Below are positions 1-13,670 of a stretch of DNA of 64,000 nucleotides, in pieces. The position numbers and the translations under genes are program-made. Positions within the stretch are counted from its first letter, which is position 1, and each line of letters opens with the position of its first letter. This DNA is from Nautilus pompilius (taxonomy: Eukaryota; Mollusca; Cephalopoda; Nautilida; Nautilidae): assembly GCA_018389105.1 (NCBI GenBank), contig JACATO010002730.1, positions 1,222,501-1,286,500 on the forward strand. The letters are read 5' to 3'. The notes under the pieces were generated by a model. The model made no database searches. It worked only from the letters and a program-made list of their open reading frames with translations, and was not told where the DNA came from.

Positions 1-3000
1 TGATATACAAATATTATCAAATTAATAAATATGATACTGTTTTCATATGGGAGCGTGTATATTTATTTATTTTATGTACTTTATAGACCTAATTACTTAA
101 AATTTTTCGAAAGACCTTATTCAAATGAGGTATTAATTTTACTATGCTAAACTTCTAGTAAATTATAGAAAATCCACCTGATTACAAACGTTTTGCGTAA
201 GAATATCAATTTCTATGTGTTGTATTTACTCATTTTTCAACATTAATTTAACTGTTACAAGGAGATTAAAGGCCGTCATTACTTATGCAAGCCAATTTGC
301 AATTAAGATTTTTAAATCTACTAAATGGAGATTGCTCCAAAGTATTTACCTTCAGTGTTCTGAAAATCTGTGATTATTTTGAAAATCATTAACTGCTTTT
401 GTTTTAGAAATGTAAAGTCTAAATTTGATAACTAAAATTTTTGGTCGTTTAGCATTTCAAGTATCCGGGATTGTTGACAACAAAATTAAATATCTTTACT
501 TTTATGTTTGATATTTTGATTGCTTAATTCTGGCATTATAATATCGTTGTTAAAGGCTGAAATGTAATGTTTTTTACACTTATAACTTTGATAAAGGTGC
601 AAAATCCATTTTCTGCAACTACATTTTTCGACATAACTTTTCGAATAATGACGATTATAATTTCCTTATTTCTGGATTAAATGGATAGATCTTTGCTGTA
701 GCACACCACTAGGTCCTGAGTGGTAAGGCGATGATAATTGGTTTAAAATATGCGTCCTTTGTTATATTATATGAACTGCTTCATCTATAACAAGCGTGTG
801 AATGCTACTTTAATCAAAGGGATATAGCTAGAGTTTTTAATAATATTCTCTCTTCTCAAGATTTGTTCTTGTTGGGACAAATTTTACACCAACTGTAATT
901 TCTCTCTAGCTTACTCAAAAACAATGCTTTTCAAAGAGCGTCTCCGCTTCAAATTTCCAGAACTGACTACTGCTCATCGTTGCACACATTCCGCTGATAA
1001 AAGTGTGCTTAAAATAAAATTACAGACCATGTTTCCAATTGATTTTTATTCTTTGGATCATTTACAGTAAATGTTCTTGAAGAATCAACTCCGGCGTTCA
1101 ATTTATGATGAATAAAAGAATGTTAAGAGACCTCTGTCGTGAACTTGCTGAACACAGAGATTCAAAGATAGCTGTCCCCCGGTCATACTTTGAAGCATTG
1201 CTGTTGTCTGAGAAAGTGACTTTGGTCAATTTGAAAGCACTTAATCAAAGAACAATCGTTTATTATCTGTCTGCACATCAGCTGTTCTCTCAGTAATGTC
1301 TGTACCGATGATTACTGTATGCATGAAATGGCTTCCAAAAATAATTGCATGGCAACTAATGCATTGTAAAAAAATGCTCTTTTTCTCTTTTTGATATTTT
1401 ATTGTTTCCATAACTTAATAATAAAATCTGGATAACTATGTTCACTTATTTCCAGCATAGAATACAGACATCAATAAATTTCTTCTAGTAAGATTTTAGG
1501 TTGTTTAAGCAGTAAACAATCGAAGTACAATGGGTTTTTTATTGTGTACACTTAATTCTGTTTTTTTTAAATTTTAGTTACACAGTTAAATTTTAAAGCA
1601 CGTTTTATTTCTTAAAATGTGCTTTAAAATACGGCTCATAGGAATCATTTTGAATGAAAAAAATTCTTCAAGCGGGTCTTGGATAAGTACCTTATCTAAC
1701 TAATAAGATGTAGGCTGTCAGCTGAAACCATTTTGCAATAAATTAATAAAACTAATTAACCATTGAAATTATTATTATTTTAAAATAGTTATAAGAAAAT
1801 TATTATTCACAAATGTAGACATTTAAGTGAAAAGTTTTAATTTTCAAAAATAAAATAAAAATATTTTGGTTTATATACATTTTAGCACTGACTTTTATAA
1901 AAAAAATGGTTATTGCCATTTTGTAAGAAACTAAAATAAAATTGTTCACTTAACAAACACTAAAAGAAAAAAGAAAATAATTACACGTTTTCTAATTTGT
2001 CTGTAATCTTTGTGTTGTTTATGATTAAATATTACCACCAAAATTCTGGTGTTTATAATTATCATTAAGCAAACAGTGAAAACCAGAATTTATCATGAGA
2101 ACCCTTTTGCAAAAGCTTTAATTAATTAATTATTTTATATTTAAAGTTTAATATTATATCGTATTGAAGTTTACGTTGTGAACGCAAGATAGAAATAATC
2201 TCATGTAAATGTTCCTCTCTGACAATTTTTACTTATTTTAACGGAAAATTTTACTTGTTTTATGTTTGTTTCTTTAATATTAATAATATCATTAATGTTA
2301 TTTTTGTTGTTGCCATTTACGCTAAGTATTTTTGTTACTCGTGCAAGCACAATTTTATATTATTTAAAAAGGATTTCAAACGCAAAGGTTAAAGTGTGCC
2401 TGTCCAGCAGCTTGAGAACTCGTTTAAACAAGAATGTTAGAAATGTTTGCCACCAAGGAAGGAGTTCCCCTCCTTGGTCATGCGTACGCTGTTTATTATG
2501 CCAGCTGTTACTTAGCAGGATGCCACACTCTTCTTACAGTGTCTACGCGCGTCTTTCCAGCGTTAGCGATCAGTTCACTAAAAAAATTAAACCAAGAGCA
2601 AATAGACCGACCTTTCCAAGTCAGTCAATGATCTTTATATTGGGCCATAAATATCGAGATGTGAATAGTTTAGCCATAGATAAATCCAGCTAAAAACGAG
2701 TCGGTTTTGAAATTTGCTATTACCTTTAAGGACAAACGATAATATTGACAATGGGCAAGGAAATGTTAGGAATTATTGGAAAACACGTGTATGCTGGACA
2801 TCGTACATCAGCTTTACCTCTGTCGGTACCAGAGTGGTAACTGAAAAAAACATTATGTACATTGTTGGCTTAAAGGTTTTAGCATTATCGGTTTAATAAA
2901 TTTGAAATAATGACATGAATTGCTACTTAATGTATCCTATGCAAAAAATATAAAGAAAATAATTTACAAAACTTTTTCTAAAAGAAAATAAAAACTTTGA

Positions 3001-6000
3001 ACTCTTTCAATGATACCGCTCTGCCCAGAATTTCATTTATAGCCCGGTGTAGTATATCTTGCCGTTAAACATGATTTGGTTCATTAAAATTGAAATACCA
3101 TGTAGAGATGGTTAATTTTTGTTTTAAGTATCGAAAATACTTATGCTCAGAGTAATCCTAATTAAATAAATGAAATATGTGAAAATGGATCAGATTACAT
3201 TATAACCAAACTAGCGCTGTCAATGTTTTAGGATCTATCGATAAAGACTGATAAAATCACAATATATGATTTATGCATTTTCGTTCTATAATATTACAAA
3301 TTAGGCTGCATTACTAAGAAAACAATTATATATTGATTTATTGACGTATACTAGAAATATACAACACCTCTTTGCTCATCTCTTTGAAAATTAGTATTCA
3401 GATTTTCATCACACTGATGTGATTGCATGTGTTCATTAACGTTTTCTATCCTTCCATAATTTTATAGAATGATAAATGCATACTTGATTCGTCGAAATCA
3501 ACATTCAAGTATACACTCACAGGAGAATGAATAAAGAGAATTTCTTCGAAGTCTGCAATTCATCAAATATTTCGCTTATGAAGGCCCTGCATAGATACAT
3601 CTCGTAAACATACTTTTGTATTTCATTACAAGTAAATACGTTGGATTTCTTGTTTTATTTATTGTTGTTGTTTAATTTGTTGCTAACAATCTTTATAGGC
3701 TTTGCTGTTTCTAAACTGTTTGTGCTTTCAGGTGGTTTACACTTTATTAAACAGATACCAAAATTATTGTCGGTACTATATAAGTTTTTATGTTCTTTAT
3801 ATATGGCATTGACGCCGCTTTTAGATTTTTTCATTAAATTGTGAAACTAAATGCAACGCTACTGAATGTTATTTACTATTCTTTTTAGTTACAGATTTAT
3901 TCGTGCACATCAAATAAATAAATAAAATATAAAATATCTAATAATATAAACTTATAAAATTGGATAACATTATTTATTCGTTCCACGAAATTATTTCTAC
4001 AAAGGCGTATTTTCATATCGTGTTAAAACCTTCAACTTTATATTAGAATTTTTCCTTTACATTTATTGGAACTGATTGCATTATAAAATGAAAATGCCAC
4101 ATTGTAATTTTATCTGATATTTAATAGATATAAAATTTATTTAAAAACAAAAAAAAATTAATATATCAATTTGATATAGAATAAATTGAAGCTTTATATG
4201 CAAATGATTTTTGGCGCCGAACTAAGTGTTATTCTCGTGTTTTTTTCTAAGAAAAACATTGCATTTTTCAGGAGCTTGATATAATAGAGGTTTACTCTGT
4301 TTATTGATCAGAATATGTATTTATTTTAATTTAGCATTGATATTTCAAAATAAACGCTTACTTCCTATTTTTTACTTTTTATTTTTTGATATGAATTGCC
4401 AGAAGTCAAAATATCATTAGGTTATTATGGAATGCCTACTTGAAATAAGTGATTAAGGATGAGTACCGAGGATAAGTTGTTACGTTACCAGTAATTACAA
4501 ATGAAACGTCTAGATGAAATATAATAAACATTATAATCATTCATCTTTGGATTGAGGGTCAAAACATTTGTCTATGCGTTTAATTAGGAATGATTGATCA
4601 TGCAACAACTTAATTTTGTAATATCTTGGCCGGATCTTCCTATATTACGCTTCTTTAAGAAATAAAATAACATTAATGAAATGTCAGGTATGCTTTAATA
4701 GAAAAAAGGTCTTTTATGTAGTGACTGTTTATTTTCTAAACAAAATCTTAGATTGGTCAGACAAGTTATAAAAGAGTGGATAGTGCGCCAAGGCAAAGAG
4801 ATCAGATAAATACCTATCCATCGTGCACTCCACTGATATATCTAAACTTCATGTATGAATCTAGCAGAACATGTCTGTGTACAATGATACCATGTATTAT
4901 CCACGAGAATAATCAATCATACTTCTACTCTAATAAATTCTTAAGAATGATTATTGTAAACCGCGTTAAAATCTATAACTGAAAAGTTTCAAACTAGAAA
5001 AAAGCCCTTATCAGCTTTTATCTAGGACTTTTCAATCGAAAATTTTATTTAAAATAGTATTTACATATCATTTACTGTTAATACTTAATATAAACTAAAG
5101 ACCATAAAAAGTATGGCATTCAGTTGATAACAGGTACCTTTATTTTACTTTTTGTGCACTATTAACGTGCAACCTTGTTGAAATAAAAGTCTGTTCAAGA
5201 TATCGGCTAATTTGAGAGTAAATGCATGTAAAGTACATCTTTACTTGTAAATACCAATGAGTTTAATGAAGACTTTTATTTAACAAATTTAATAGATACA
5301 AGATTTAGGCCAGTTTCCGCGCAACATTTGCAATTTATTTACTTACAAAATATCTATCGCCAGATATGCTGCCACCGGATTTTCCAATATTTCTGCAATG
5401 ATTGAACATTTTTATTCTTCAAAGCAATTAAAACAAACAAAATTCTGTTTTGCTTTGAGACCTTGTGACTAAATACAGCAGCACTAAATCTTAATAACTT
5501 TGAGCAAGCTCACAGTACTCGGTAATATATATCTAATTATTAGAAAAAAGAGGATTAGCAAACGTTCGTTAAATCAACTGTCTTTGATGCTAAAATAGAC
5601 TTTTCTAATGTCATAAATTGCGTGTAAATGAAGCGCAGTTGCATGCAAAATATTTATATTGCTGTTCATTTGTCTTACATCAACGCTTCTAATAACGTTG
5701 ATGACGTAAAATGTTCTGTTTTCAAAGCTCCTGCGGTAAATTTACTTTTATTCGGTTCGTTCATCAATAAACAAACATTGATAAAAAAATAGATGCAATT
5801 TTATGCAACTGTTATACCGTAAAATTTTCATCATACAAATAGTAAATTACAAACGTAATATAATCGTGTTGTTCCCTTGTAATTCAGCACATAAAAGTTA
5901 GTTAAACGCAAATGTTTCCATTAAAAAGCTTCACAAAGGAAAGACAAGTCTAGATGTTTTATCAAAGCGCACTTGGTTGTTTTTTATTTCTATAGTTTCA

Positions 6001-9000
6001 TATATCTTTGATTGGTGAGATGAGATAAACTTTATGACCGCTTTATGAACGTTATAGGTATCCATCAGGCGGAACCCAATATCACTTGGAAAAGGGCATA
6101 GAACAGAGTCAGATGATTCATAAATATTGCAGACATTGGTGAAGTCACCTTGTGATCTGTCGACTCGTTCTTTTCGACTGGAATTCTAAGATCATAACTG
6201 CTAGCTGTGAGGTATGATGTCCAAGGAATATTTGGATACTTAGTTTAAAATGGTTACCCGGAATCAGTAAAAATGTCGATATAAATATCAATTTTTGACA
6301 GCTGTGAAAATGGGTATCATTATTTACTAAATAACCAGTTTTTATTGCATATTTGTCAGTGAATATGGCAAAATTATAGGTTAATAGTAAACGTTAGCTT
6401 GGTGAACCGATACTTATATAAGTATAAAAGTTGTGCATTTTAAAATTAATTATAAGATATGTTCATTTTAACTATTAATAATGTTATATTTATTTATTTA
6501 AAATTCGTTGAACACTGAAATGAGTATCTTTACCGACTGTATTAAAGAACCAAAAAAGAATATTTACATGACATTTACACGGCGTGTATCATCTTATTAA
6601 CTTTTATATTTAACGTCCAGCAATATATAGTCCTTTTTATTAGAGAATCAATTAAAGAACAAATTTATAACCTTTTAGTCCAATGTGAATCATTGCGTTC
6701 ATTAGTAATGACTAAGTAACTTATAGACTGTAAAAAGAATTGGCTACCAAGGAAATGTTAAATTTATTTTAGGCAATTTCCTCATTTTCGATCAGTTGAA
6801 GATACTTATAAAATCATCTGAGTATGTCTAATACTAATGTTCGTAAAAAATTAATATAAAGCAGTATAGGAACAGAAACAAAAACACATAATGAGGCCGT
6901 TATATGTATGGTTTGGCCTGAAAAATGAAAATAAAAAGAGTTACAGAATTTTTAGCAAACGTGTCAGTAATATGTCTGGGGAAAATTCATTAATTTGGAT
7001 CCACGATAAATCCTCAAACCGGAGAATTGTACAATAATTTGTTCTTGCATATATTAAAATGTTTATTTTATAATGGAGACAGGACTTCTTATTGTTTTTT
7101 CTATACATAAGTATAAAAATGTACGCAAAACTTGCCAATGGTAGCATTTAGCTGATTAAAAATAAAACAAATGTCTAGCTAGATAAATTCTTCTAAATAT
7201 AGCATGTAGAACTCGTTTTAAAGCTTCAAATATTAAATTATCCAAAAAAATATCGTGAAAAGAAGTGTACGCTTAAAAAGTGCCGACAATTATATTATAT
7301 TGAAATGAACGGAATTATACTCGTCTTGTTTGGGTATTCCATGGCAAATACGATGAAATGTATAAATTATATTTTTTCATTAAGTTCATAATTTATTTCA
7401 AATGTTAATTGACAAAATTGTATTAGAAAGCAAAATGGAAACAAAACCATAATAACATTTTGAAGCTATACTTCAATATCGAGCGGGTGTGATAAGCCCA
7501 ACAGTTCATAAACCTGCCTTAGATGTGACCGAGACTTTATGAAGAGTACTAGTTACTAACTTTGCTATGATCTTTGGCAGTTTTATCAATGCCATGTAGG
7601 TCTGTAGATAACAGCGTATTTCAAAAATGGTCGGACCAGACATACCCAGATTCATTACTTAAACGAATATGGTGGACATCAAAGTAGGATCTACTGTTAT
7701 GTTGACATAAACCATACGATGACGTAGCCATTACCCGGATATGTTGCGTTGATGCATGACAAGAAACTTTTACATGTTACTCTTTAGTTGTGTCCAGACA
7801 TAATAAAGTTGATCATTAAATACAACAAACATATAGCGAGATTTGAGTGAAAACTTCACTCCAGCATTGTTAATTCCATAGTGGAAAAGAAAGTTCCATA
7901 CAATATTTTATGTAATATGGACCTTTGCGTTTATACGTTGAATCTGCACTAGTTAATTAACTTGCTGTTGCTACTTCAGAACGTGCGATTCCTTAAAAAA
8001 TCGTTTCTGGTTACACGTTGAACTTGGACGCTCAATATTTTATACTGTAATCTTTATTAGTCAGTTGAAATCGTACCAAAAATCTTCTATCAATTGATTG
8101 TATATTAAAACTTCATGTTTCAAAACTTTGAAATCACACCTTTTTATTAAATTATTAATGGGCACCTGATCCAGGTTTTTACATAAATTTTTGAACTGAA
8201 AGTATGGTCTTGATTGTTTAGTTCGTAGTTTTGTATCAAGATGCTAAACAACGCGAAAAATGTCCAAAATCTTTAGCATTCCGACCAAGAAACAACTGCT
8301 GAGTATTCTGTGATTTTTTAATTTATAGTGCTTCAGAAAGCAAGGTCTCGTTTCTCTATCTTTTTGAGATATAAAATGATTGTGTTCAAGGATTTTCTGA
8401 TCGAATACAGCATGAGGATATTCCAAAATATAAATTTGCAATCGGTAGAAATCAGACAGCCATCAATGAGCTCAAGCTGTTCTATCTCTTATCAAATACC
8501 TAGCACCAAATCCTAGTGCCTTACAGTTGATTATTAGCTACTAATCTTTTTCAACGCGCGCCAAATGGACAGGAAATTGTGAAATTTTAACTTCTCAGCG
8601 AAAACTAGGAAACGACAGTATGCAGGAGGCCATGTCAACATGCACATATTATTTACATCTGCAACACGGAGACCTGTCCACCAAACAAACGTTTATATGT
8701 GGATCGTTGCAAAGTGATTCTGATTAGGTGATAATAGTGCTGCTACAACTTACAGCGACTCTTGGCCTTTATTGTAATTTTTTAGGAAAATCGCGTATGT
8801 CTACCACCTTTCTAAAATAGAATTTATTTTTTTTAAATAAGGAATAGCTTACCAAAGAGCATATGTTTATCGAGAAGGCCAATGGAAGAATTACCCCATC
8901 CCGGTCAAATAATACCAATTCGCACCTATCGCAATGCATTCAGCATCACACTCTAAGAAAATGACTGTCTCCTGTCTTTTTCGGGGACTTAGTTTATATT

Positions 9001-9298
9001 GATAACGTTGGTGTTACCTATATATCTTTCATAGAATTACTTCATTCAGGATTTGACATTTATTATTTCAAGAGATGTTTACTGATGTATCAAAGCCAAC
9101 ATAAAACCATTCCAATAATTGCATTTGTAGAACAGTGTGGAGAAAGTCTGAGAGATGCAGACACTAAGGCTGCCTGTGCGATAGAGAAGGAAATGACTGT
9201 CATTTAAATGACCCGTTGGTTTGTATTTGGAACAACCAATCATTCGACAACTTTCAGAAATATTTTAATGATAATAGAAATTGAATTAATTAAAACGC
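1..9298. other. AT-rich intergenic DNA, no gene recognised
   Basis: I see no coding region with family resemblance. The longest open frames are at 2262-2693 (143 codons, hydrophobic start, then an arginine/serine-rich part over a GC-richer patch at about 2400-2580) and 1105-1296 (63 codons). Neither shows a domain, and neither has convincing splice sites around it. Stop-free runs this long are expected by chance at this scale. GC-richer patches at about 6060-6230 and 7480-7760 hold no recognisable element. Confidence 0.6.
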
Positions 9299-9341
9299 AT
9301 ATATATATATATATATATATAAGATATATATATATATCTTA
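9299..9341. repeat. (TA)n microsatellite, self-complementary
   Basis: Alternating AT broken by AAG, then more AT ending in CTT, so the whole tract is nearly palindromic and could form a cruciform. It is a simple repeat with no coding content. Confidence 0.9.
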
Positions 9342-9600
9342 AATAGATTGCGGGTTAGTGTAACAAACTTGTTCGCCAAGGTATCAATCAGAATTTGGTT
9401 CTTCGAAGCATATAATAAGCCTCTTTACTAGCTCAATCTGCATGAGTTTTTAGAAGTGCTTCGAATTTCTCCTCTTCTAATTAGAATATAGTAAGATTTT
9501 CTAAATATATTCCCCTTCCATCAGATTTGAGCTTGTTGTCGTCTTATCTGATGCTTACATGGTGATACCGCTCAAAGATGTTTCATGCAGTATTAACAAC

Positions 9601-9639
9601 ATTATTATTATTATTATATTATTATTATTAGTATTATTA

Positions 9640-9675
<36 letters not shown>

Positions 9676-9691
9676 GATTATTATTATTATT
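9601..9691. repeat. (ATT)n microsatellite with interruptions
   Basis: About 30 ATT units interrupted by ATATT, AGT and ATG variants. It is the reverse-strand equivalent of the TAA arrays at 13541 and 21219. Confidence 0.95.
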
Positions 9692-11631
9692 AAAATAAAC
9701 ACGTTAATAAAAGCGAATTTATATAAAATCATATTATTCTGATTAAAATATGGAACCACAAAAACATCATATCACTATTTAATCTGAAGATTGATGGTTT
9801 CTATAAATTAATAGAAAAAGCATTTCCCATCGAATCTATCATTTAATTTTGCAATTAATATTTTTAGAAACAAACACTTTCGTTATTCTTGGTTTCAAAT
9901 ATATTTATTAATTTATGTAGATAGTGAATGTTTGATTTTTGTAAAATTTACACTGATTTATTGAAAAAGTTTATGCTTTCTGGAAAATTTCAATAAAATA
10001 GATCTTATTAACTTTAATTGAGATGCATTTCTGAAAACATCAAACAATTATTCAATTTGTATTCAAATTTTTTACCTTTTTTGTATCGACAATTAATACT
10101 GTTTAACCAAACAATATTTCATTTAAATTACTGATCCTTTATCATTAATATTATTTAGAAATGAACTGATTAAAAATACATTTATAAACTGTATTGAAAT
10201 TCTGATATATTATTTTACTCTTTCAGAAAAAATGTTATGAAATTGATTATATTTACAAATGCCTTAAGTATGAACTTTTCATTATCTTAATGAGCAGCTA
10301 GGTAAAATGATAAATCTTTCTGACGACGTCCATGCTCTAAATCTAATGGGGCTTGGGTAGAAGTCATCACTTTATAGAATAATTTAATCTGTGAACGTTT
10401 CTTGATTTTGTAGCTAATTTTGCTTTCACAATACTGAAAGATATGCAGTGAGCCTTAGACCTCGGTTGTGTTGTTCCAGACAAGCAGTTAACCGCTTGAG
10501 AGCAGTGTTTATTCTGCGCCACGACGAGGCCTTACACTTCCGACTTCTGCAGAGGAATCCATATTATAACTCTACATATATACCTGTGTGCAGTAGTTCA
10601 TAAAACCGGCTGGTGAAGAAGAACGAAAATAAACTATGGCAAATGGGTATAACAAAATAAACCAATTTTGACTGGACATCTAACTGGGAAACTCAATTTT
10701 ATCAATTTACGATGTAAATATTGAACCAATGGAGCAGTTGTTAGGTCATATGTGTAAAGCCATAGTCAAAAGTTTTGTATTATCTTAAAATGTTGAATTT
10801 TTCTCGATAAAGTCAGTTAAATCTGCTATGTTCGAATAACAATTATTAACGTATTGAGCTGCTTACCGCTTTGTATTTTTTCACATAATTATTCGAAATT
10901 GATCAAAAGTTGAAATTGTAACAATTTAAAGTCTGTGTAAATATATAATCTCCAAACACGCTAAGAAACGTAATGTTTAAAGCGATCATGGGTACATTGT
11001 CAAGTTATTTGCTTACAAATTTGAAACATATTCTGTTATTATTATTTTAAGAGTGATACAAAACGTTTGGCAGTGTTTGTAACTCCATCAGTAAGGTAAC
11101 ATAGGCTTTAAAAAGATAGTGGCAATTGCCTAATGTGTCGTTTTAAACTGATAGGAGCTTAACTTGTCCATGAAAGCCATCGATAACAGTTTAGAACAGG
11201 CTTCAGTTAAAGAATTAAAGCAAACTTGCGAGATATTTACATTTGATTTAGACACATTAATAAAGAGTTCAAGATGTTTTATATAACCAGTGTTTACAAT
11301 ATTTTTTTTTTCGTTTTTAAATTAGACGAATTATTTTCTTTAAAAAAAAACGAAAATCTGTTTTCAATATATTTCGTTGCTTTGTTTAGAATTAACAAAT
11401 GTCTTTGCTTCCTTAATTAATTTGATAAAATACAATGAAACATGACTTTTCCAGATTCATCGTAGTGTGAATTCATCTTTATCGCAATTATGGCGGTTTC
11501 AGGTTCAATGGAATCCGTCTATGTTGGGATACCAGAGGCTGGTGGTGTTTTATCTACAGTCCCTTTCTTGGGACTTCATCCGGATTTTCGATTTCTTTTC
11601 AACTTCATGTTAAATATTCAATAGACTGGTT
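9692..11631. other. AT-rich intergenic DNA
   Basis: No open frame or repeat family recognised. A GC-richer patch at about 10440-10620 and another at about 11480-11600 could be remnants of unidentified repeats. Confidence 0.55.
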
Positions 11632-11807
11632 TTCCAGCTGAAGTTGACAATATTACCAGGTTTATACTCAGTCGTGAGATACGCCACCACACTATCCACG
11701 CATATAAAAAAAACACTCTTTCCAGCTGAAGTTGACAATATTACCAGGTTTATACTCAGTCGTGAGATACGCCACCACACCATCCACGCATATTTAAAAA
11801 AAAACAC
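11632..11807. repeat. Tandem duplication, two copies of an 88-bp unit
   Basis: The motif CCAGCTGAAGTTGACAATAT begins at 11634 and again at 11722, giving a period of 88 bp. The copies match along their whole length, through CGTGAGATACGCCACCACAC, and differ mainly by one C/T change and by the length of an A-run near the end of each unit. The high identity implies a recent duplication or continuing homogenisation. The short open frames on both strands here are products of the duplication. Confidence 0.93.
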
Positions 11808-11997
11808 TCTTACCTCTGAGCCGAATCATTAAAAGCAGGAAATATTGATCAATGTCAATTTGCAAAGGAATTGTCTTTGTTTTGTTACAACTAAACCGCT
11901 GTCCTTATACTGATCGAAATAAAATACCATTCAGAAAATCCGCGTTCGTTTTTATTTCCTAGATCAGCTGATAATTCATCTTTCTTGCTAACTGTTA

Positions 11998-12040
11998 TTA
12001 GGTCGTTACAAAGAATTTGTCGGTTTTATATCATGTTAAT
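11998..12040 (+). repeat. Mariner 1 left terminal inverted repeat
   Basis: Begins TTAGGTCGTTACAAAG and pairs with the reverse complement of 13239-13281, which begins TTAGGCTATTACAAAA. Shared blocks include TTACAAA and TCGGTTT. Confidence 0.88.
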
Positions 12041-12188
12041 TTGGAGTTCATTTTTTGCATGCTTGTGAAGGTGCATGTAGATAAGTTATACATTGTTGAG
12101 TAGCGGCGTGTGCTTTGGCATACATTATGTAAAACCTACTTTTTTAAAACACAGAAATGGATATTTCTTTAAGGGTACTGAGCTAAGC

Positions 12189-13205
12189 ATGAATAGAAAG
12201 GTTTTTTTTCCAATTTTGCTGCATAAATTCAAACTAGATCACAGATGAGCGAGGTAACTCGAAACATTAAGCAAGTATTGGGCGAGGACACATTAAATGA
12301 GTGCACACTACAATGATGGTTTACAATGTTTAGATCAGGAGATGTGATCCTCGAATATAATTAACGTAGCGGACGTCCTTCCATCTGTGATGACAACCAT
12401 CTGAAAGCCTCAGTTGAAGCAGATGCAAGAACAAGAGTAACAGAAATTGTTGGAGAGCTTGACATAAGCACCGCTATTTCCCAGAATCTTCATGCAATCG
12501 GCAAGGTTAAAAGGCTTGACAGGTAGGTGCCTCACGAGTTGAATAAACAAAAACAAAATCGTCGATTGCAGATCTGCTCTTCGCTTGTCAAAAGAAACAA
12601 AAACGACCAATTTCTTGACCGAATCATTACACGTCATGAAACATGGATCCTTTACGACAATCGCAAACGATTGGCACAATGGCTCTACAGATACAAGGCG
12701 CCTAACCACATTCTAAAACACAGCCTCCATCCAAATAAATTCGTGGTCACTGTCTGGTTGACTGCAACTGTGTCATCCACTATAATTTCTTGCAAACTGG
12801 CTAAAACAGTCACAACCGAAAGGTATTGCCGTGAATTAAACGAACGCTATTCAACAGAAGCTCTCTTAATGACAGCCGGCATAGGTGAATAGAAGAAACC
12901 AAATCCTGTTCAACAACAACTCGTCTTTATGTGGCAAAAGTTACTCTTTAGAAAGTGAACACATTGGTGTACGAAGTTCTCCCCCTCACAGTCTATTCAC
13001 CAGACCTTTATCTCACAGACTACCCCTTTTTAAACACCTAGACAGCTTCCTACGAATGAAATCCTTCTCCAATCAAGCATCAATTGAAATTGACTTCCAA
13101 AAGTTCATCGACTCCAGTAATCTAGAGTATTTTTAAAATGGTATAAATGCGCAGGTAGCAGGTTTGCAGAAGTGTGTTGATTGTAATGGAACTTACGTTG
13201 ATTAA
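12189..13205 (+). pseudogene. Mariner transposase pseudogene
   Basis: Mariner transposases cut and paste the element at TA sites in the nucleus. The ATG at 12189 aligns with the ATG of the second mariner copy. Frames switch several times: the helix-turn-helix half lies across 12189-12520 with stops, the catalytic start at 12527-12892 (with ETWILYDN), and the C-terminal part at 12885-13136 (KHLDSFL, FQKFIDS). It ends at the TAA at 13203 after a CVDCNG motif. The first catalytic Asp is replaced (RHETW where CDEKW is usual) and the second reads NNN instead of HDN. The third Asp region is frameshifted but still has a GAC in another frame. It cannot encode an active enzyme. Family identification is from SETMAR/Hsmar1-type similarity. 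Confidence 0.9.
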
Positions 13206-13238
13206 TAAACCTAACCTTCTGCAATGATATTAAGTCTC

Positions 13239-13281
13239 ATTGATGTGGTAATAAACCGATAAACGTTTTGTAATAGCCTAA
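13239..13281 (-). repeat. Mariner 1 right terminal inverted repeat
   Basis: Ends in CCTAA immediately before the TA duplication. Its reverse complement matches the left end from 11998. Confidence 0.88.
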
Positions 13282-13540
13282 TAGTTTGGCAACTGTTGCA
13301 ATGCAGACTCTTATATTTCACCCTAGAAAAAGTCACGTGGATGCTTTTTTGATTTTTCTTGTTCTGAAAAAATGATAATTTTAAGGCAACTCTTTTTTAA
13401 AAAAAAATGTTTATAACCGCTTACTGAGTAGACATTTAAATAATGAATCGCCAATGTTTTTGCTTAGTACAAATATTTTATCTTCCTTTTAAAACTGTTC
13501 TTTAGCAACTACAACTGAGTCGTTTGAACGTAGTTATCTC

Positions 13541-13670
<130 letters not shown>

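Larger units (their letters stand above)
11998..13281 (+). mobile_element. Mariner (irritans/cecropia-like, DD34D) element, complete but dead
   Basis: The 1284-bp element is flanked by TA at 11996-11997 and 13282-13283, the duplication typical of Tc1/mariner insertion. Its ends are imperfect inverted repeats of about 43 bp, both starting TTAGG. It holds one decayed transposase gene in the plus direction. The total length is that of a full mariner. The copy at 30324 shares its 3' flank, including the run up to the terminal CCTAA, so the two belong to one family. Confidence 0.93.

Noticed and set aside
1105-1296. 63-codon frame as an exon
   Set aside because: Reasonable composition but no family resemblance and no convincing splice signals.
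2262-2693. 143-codon open frame as a host membrane-protein gene
   Set aside because: Hydrophobic start is AT-driven low complexity; no domain, no splice context, and the second half reads differently over a GC-richer patch.
9299-9691. CRISPR-like or origin-like repeat cluster
   Set aside because: Plain dinucleotide and trinucleotide microsatellites; no spacer-repeat structure.
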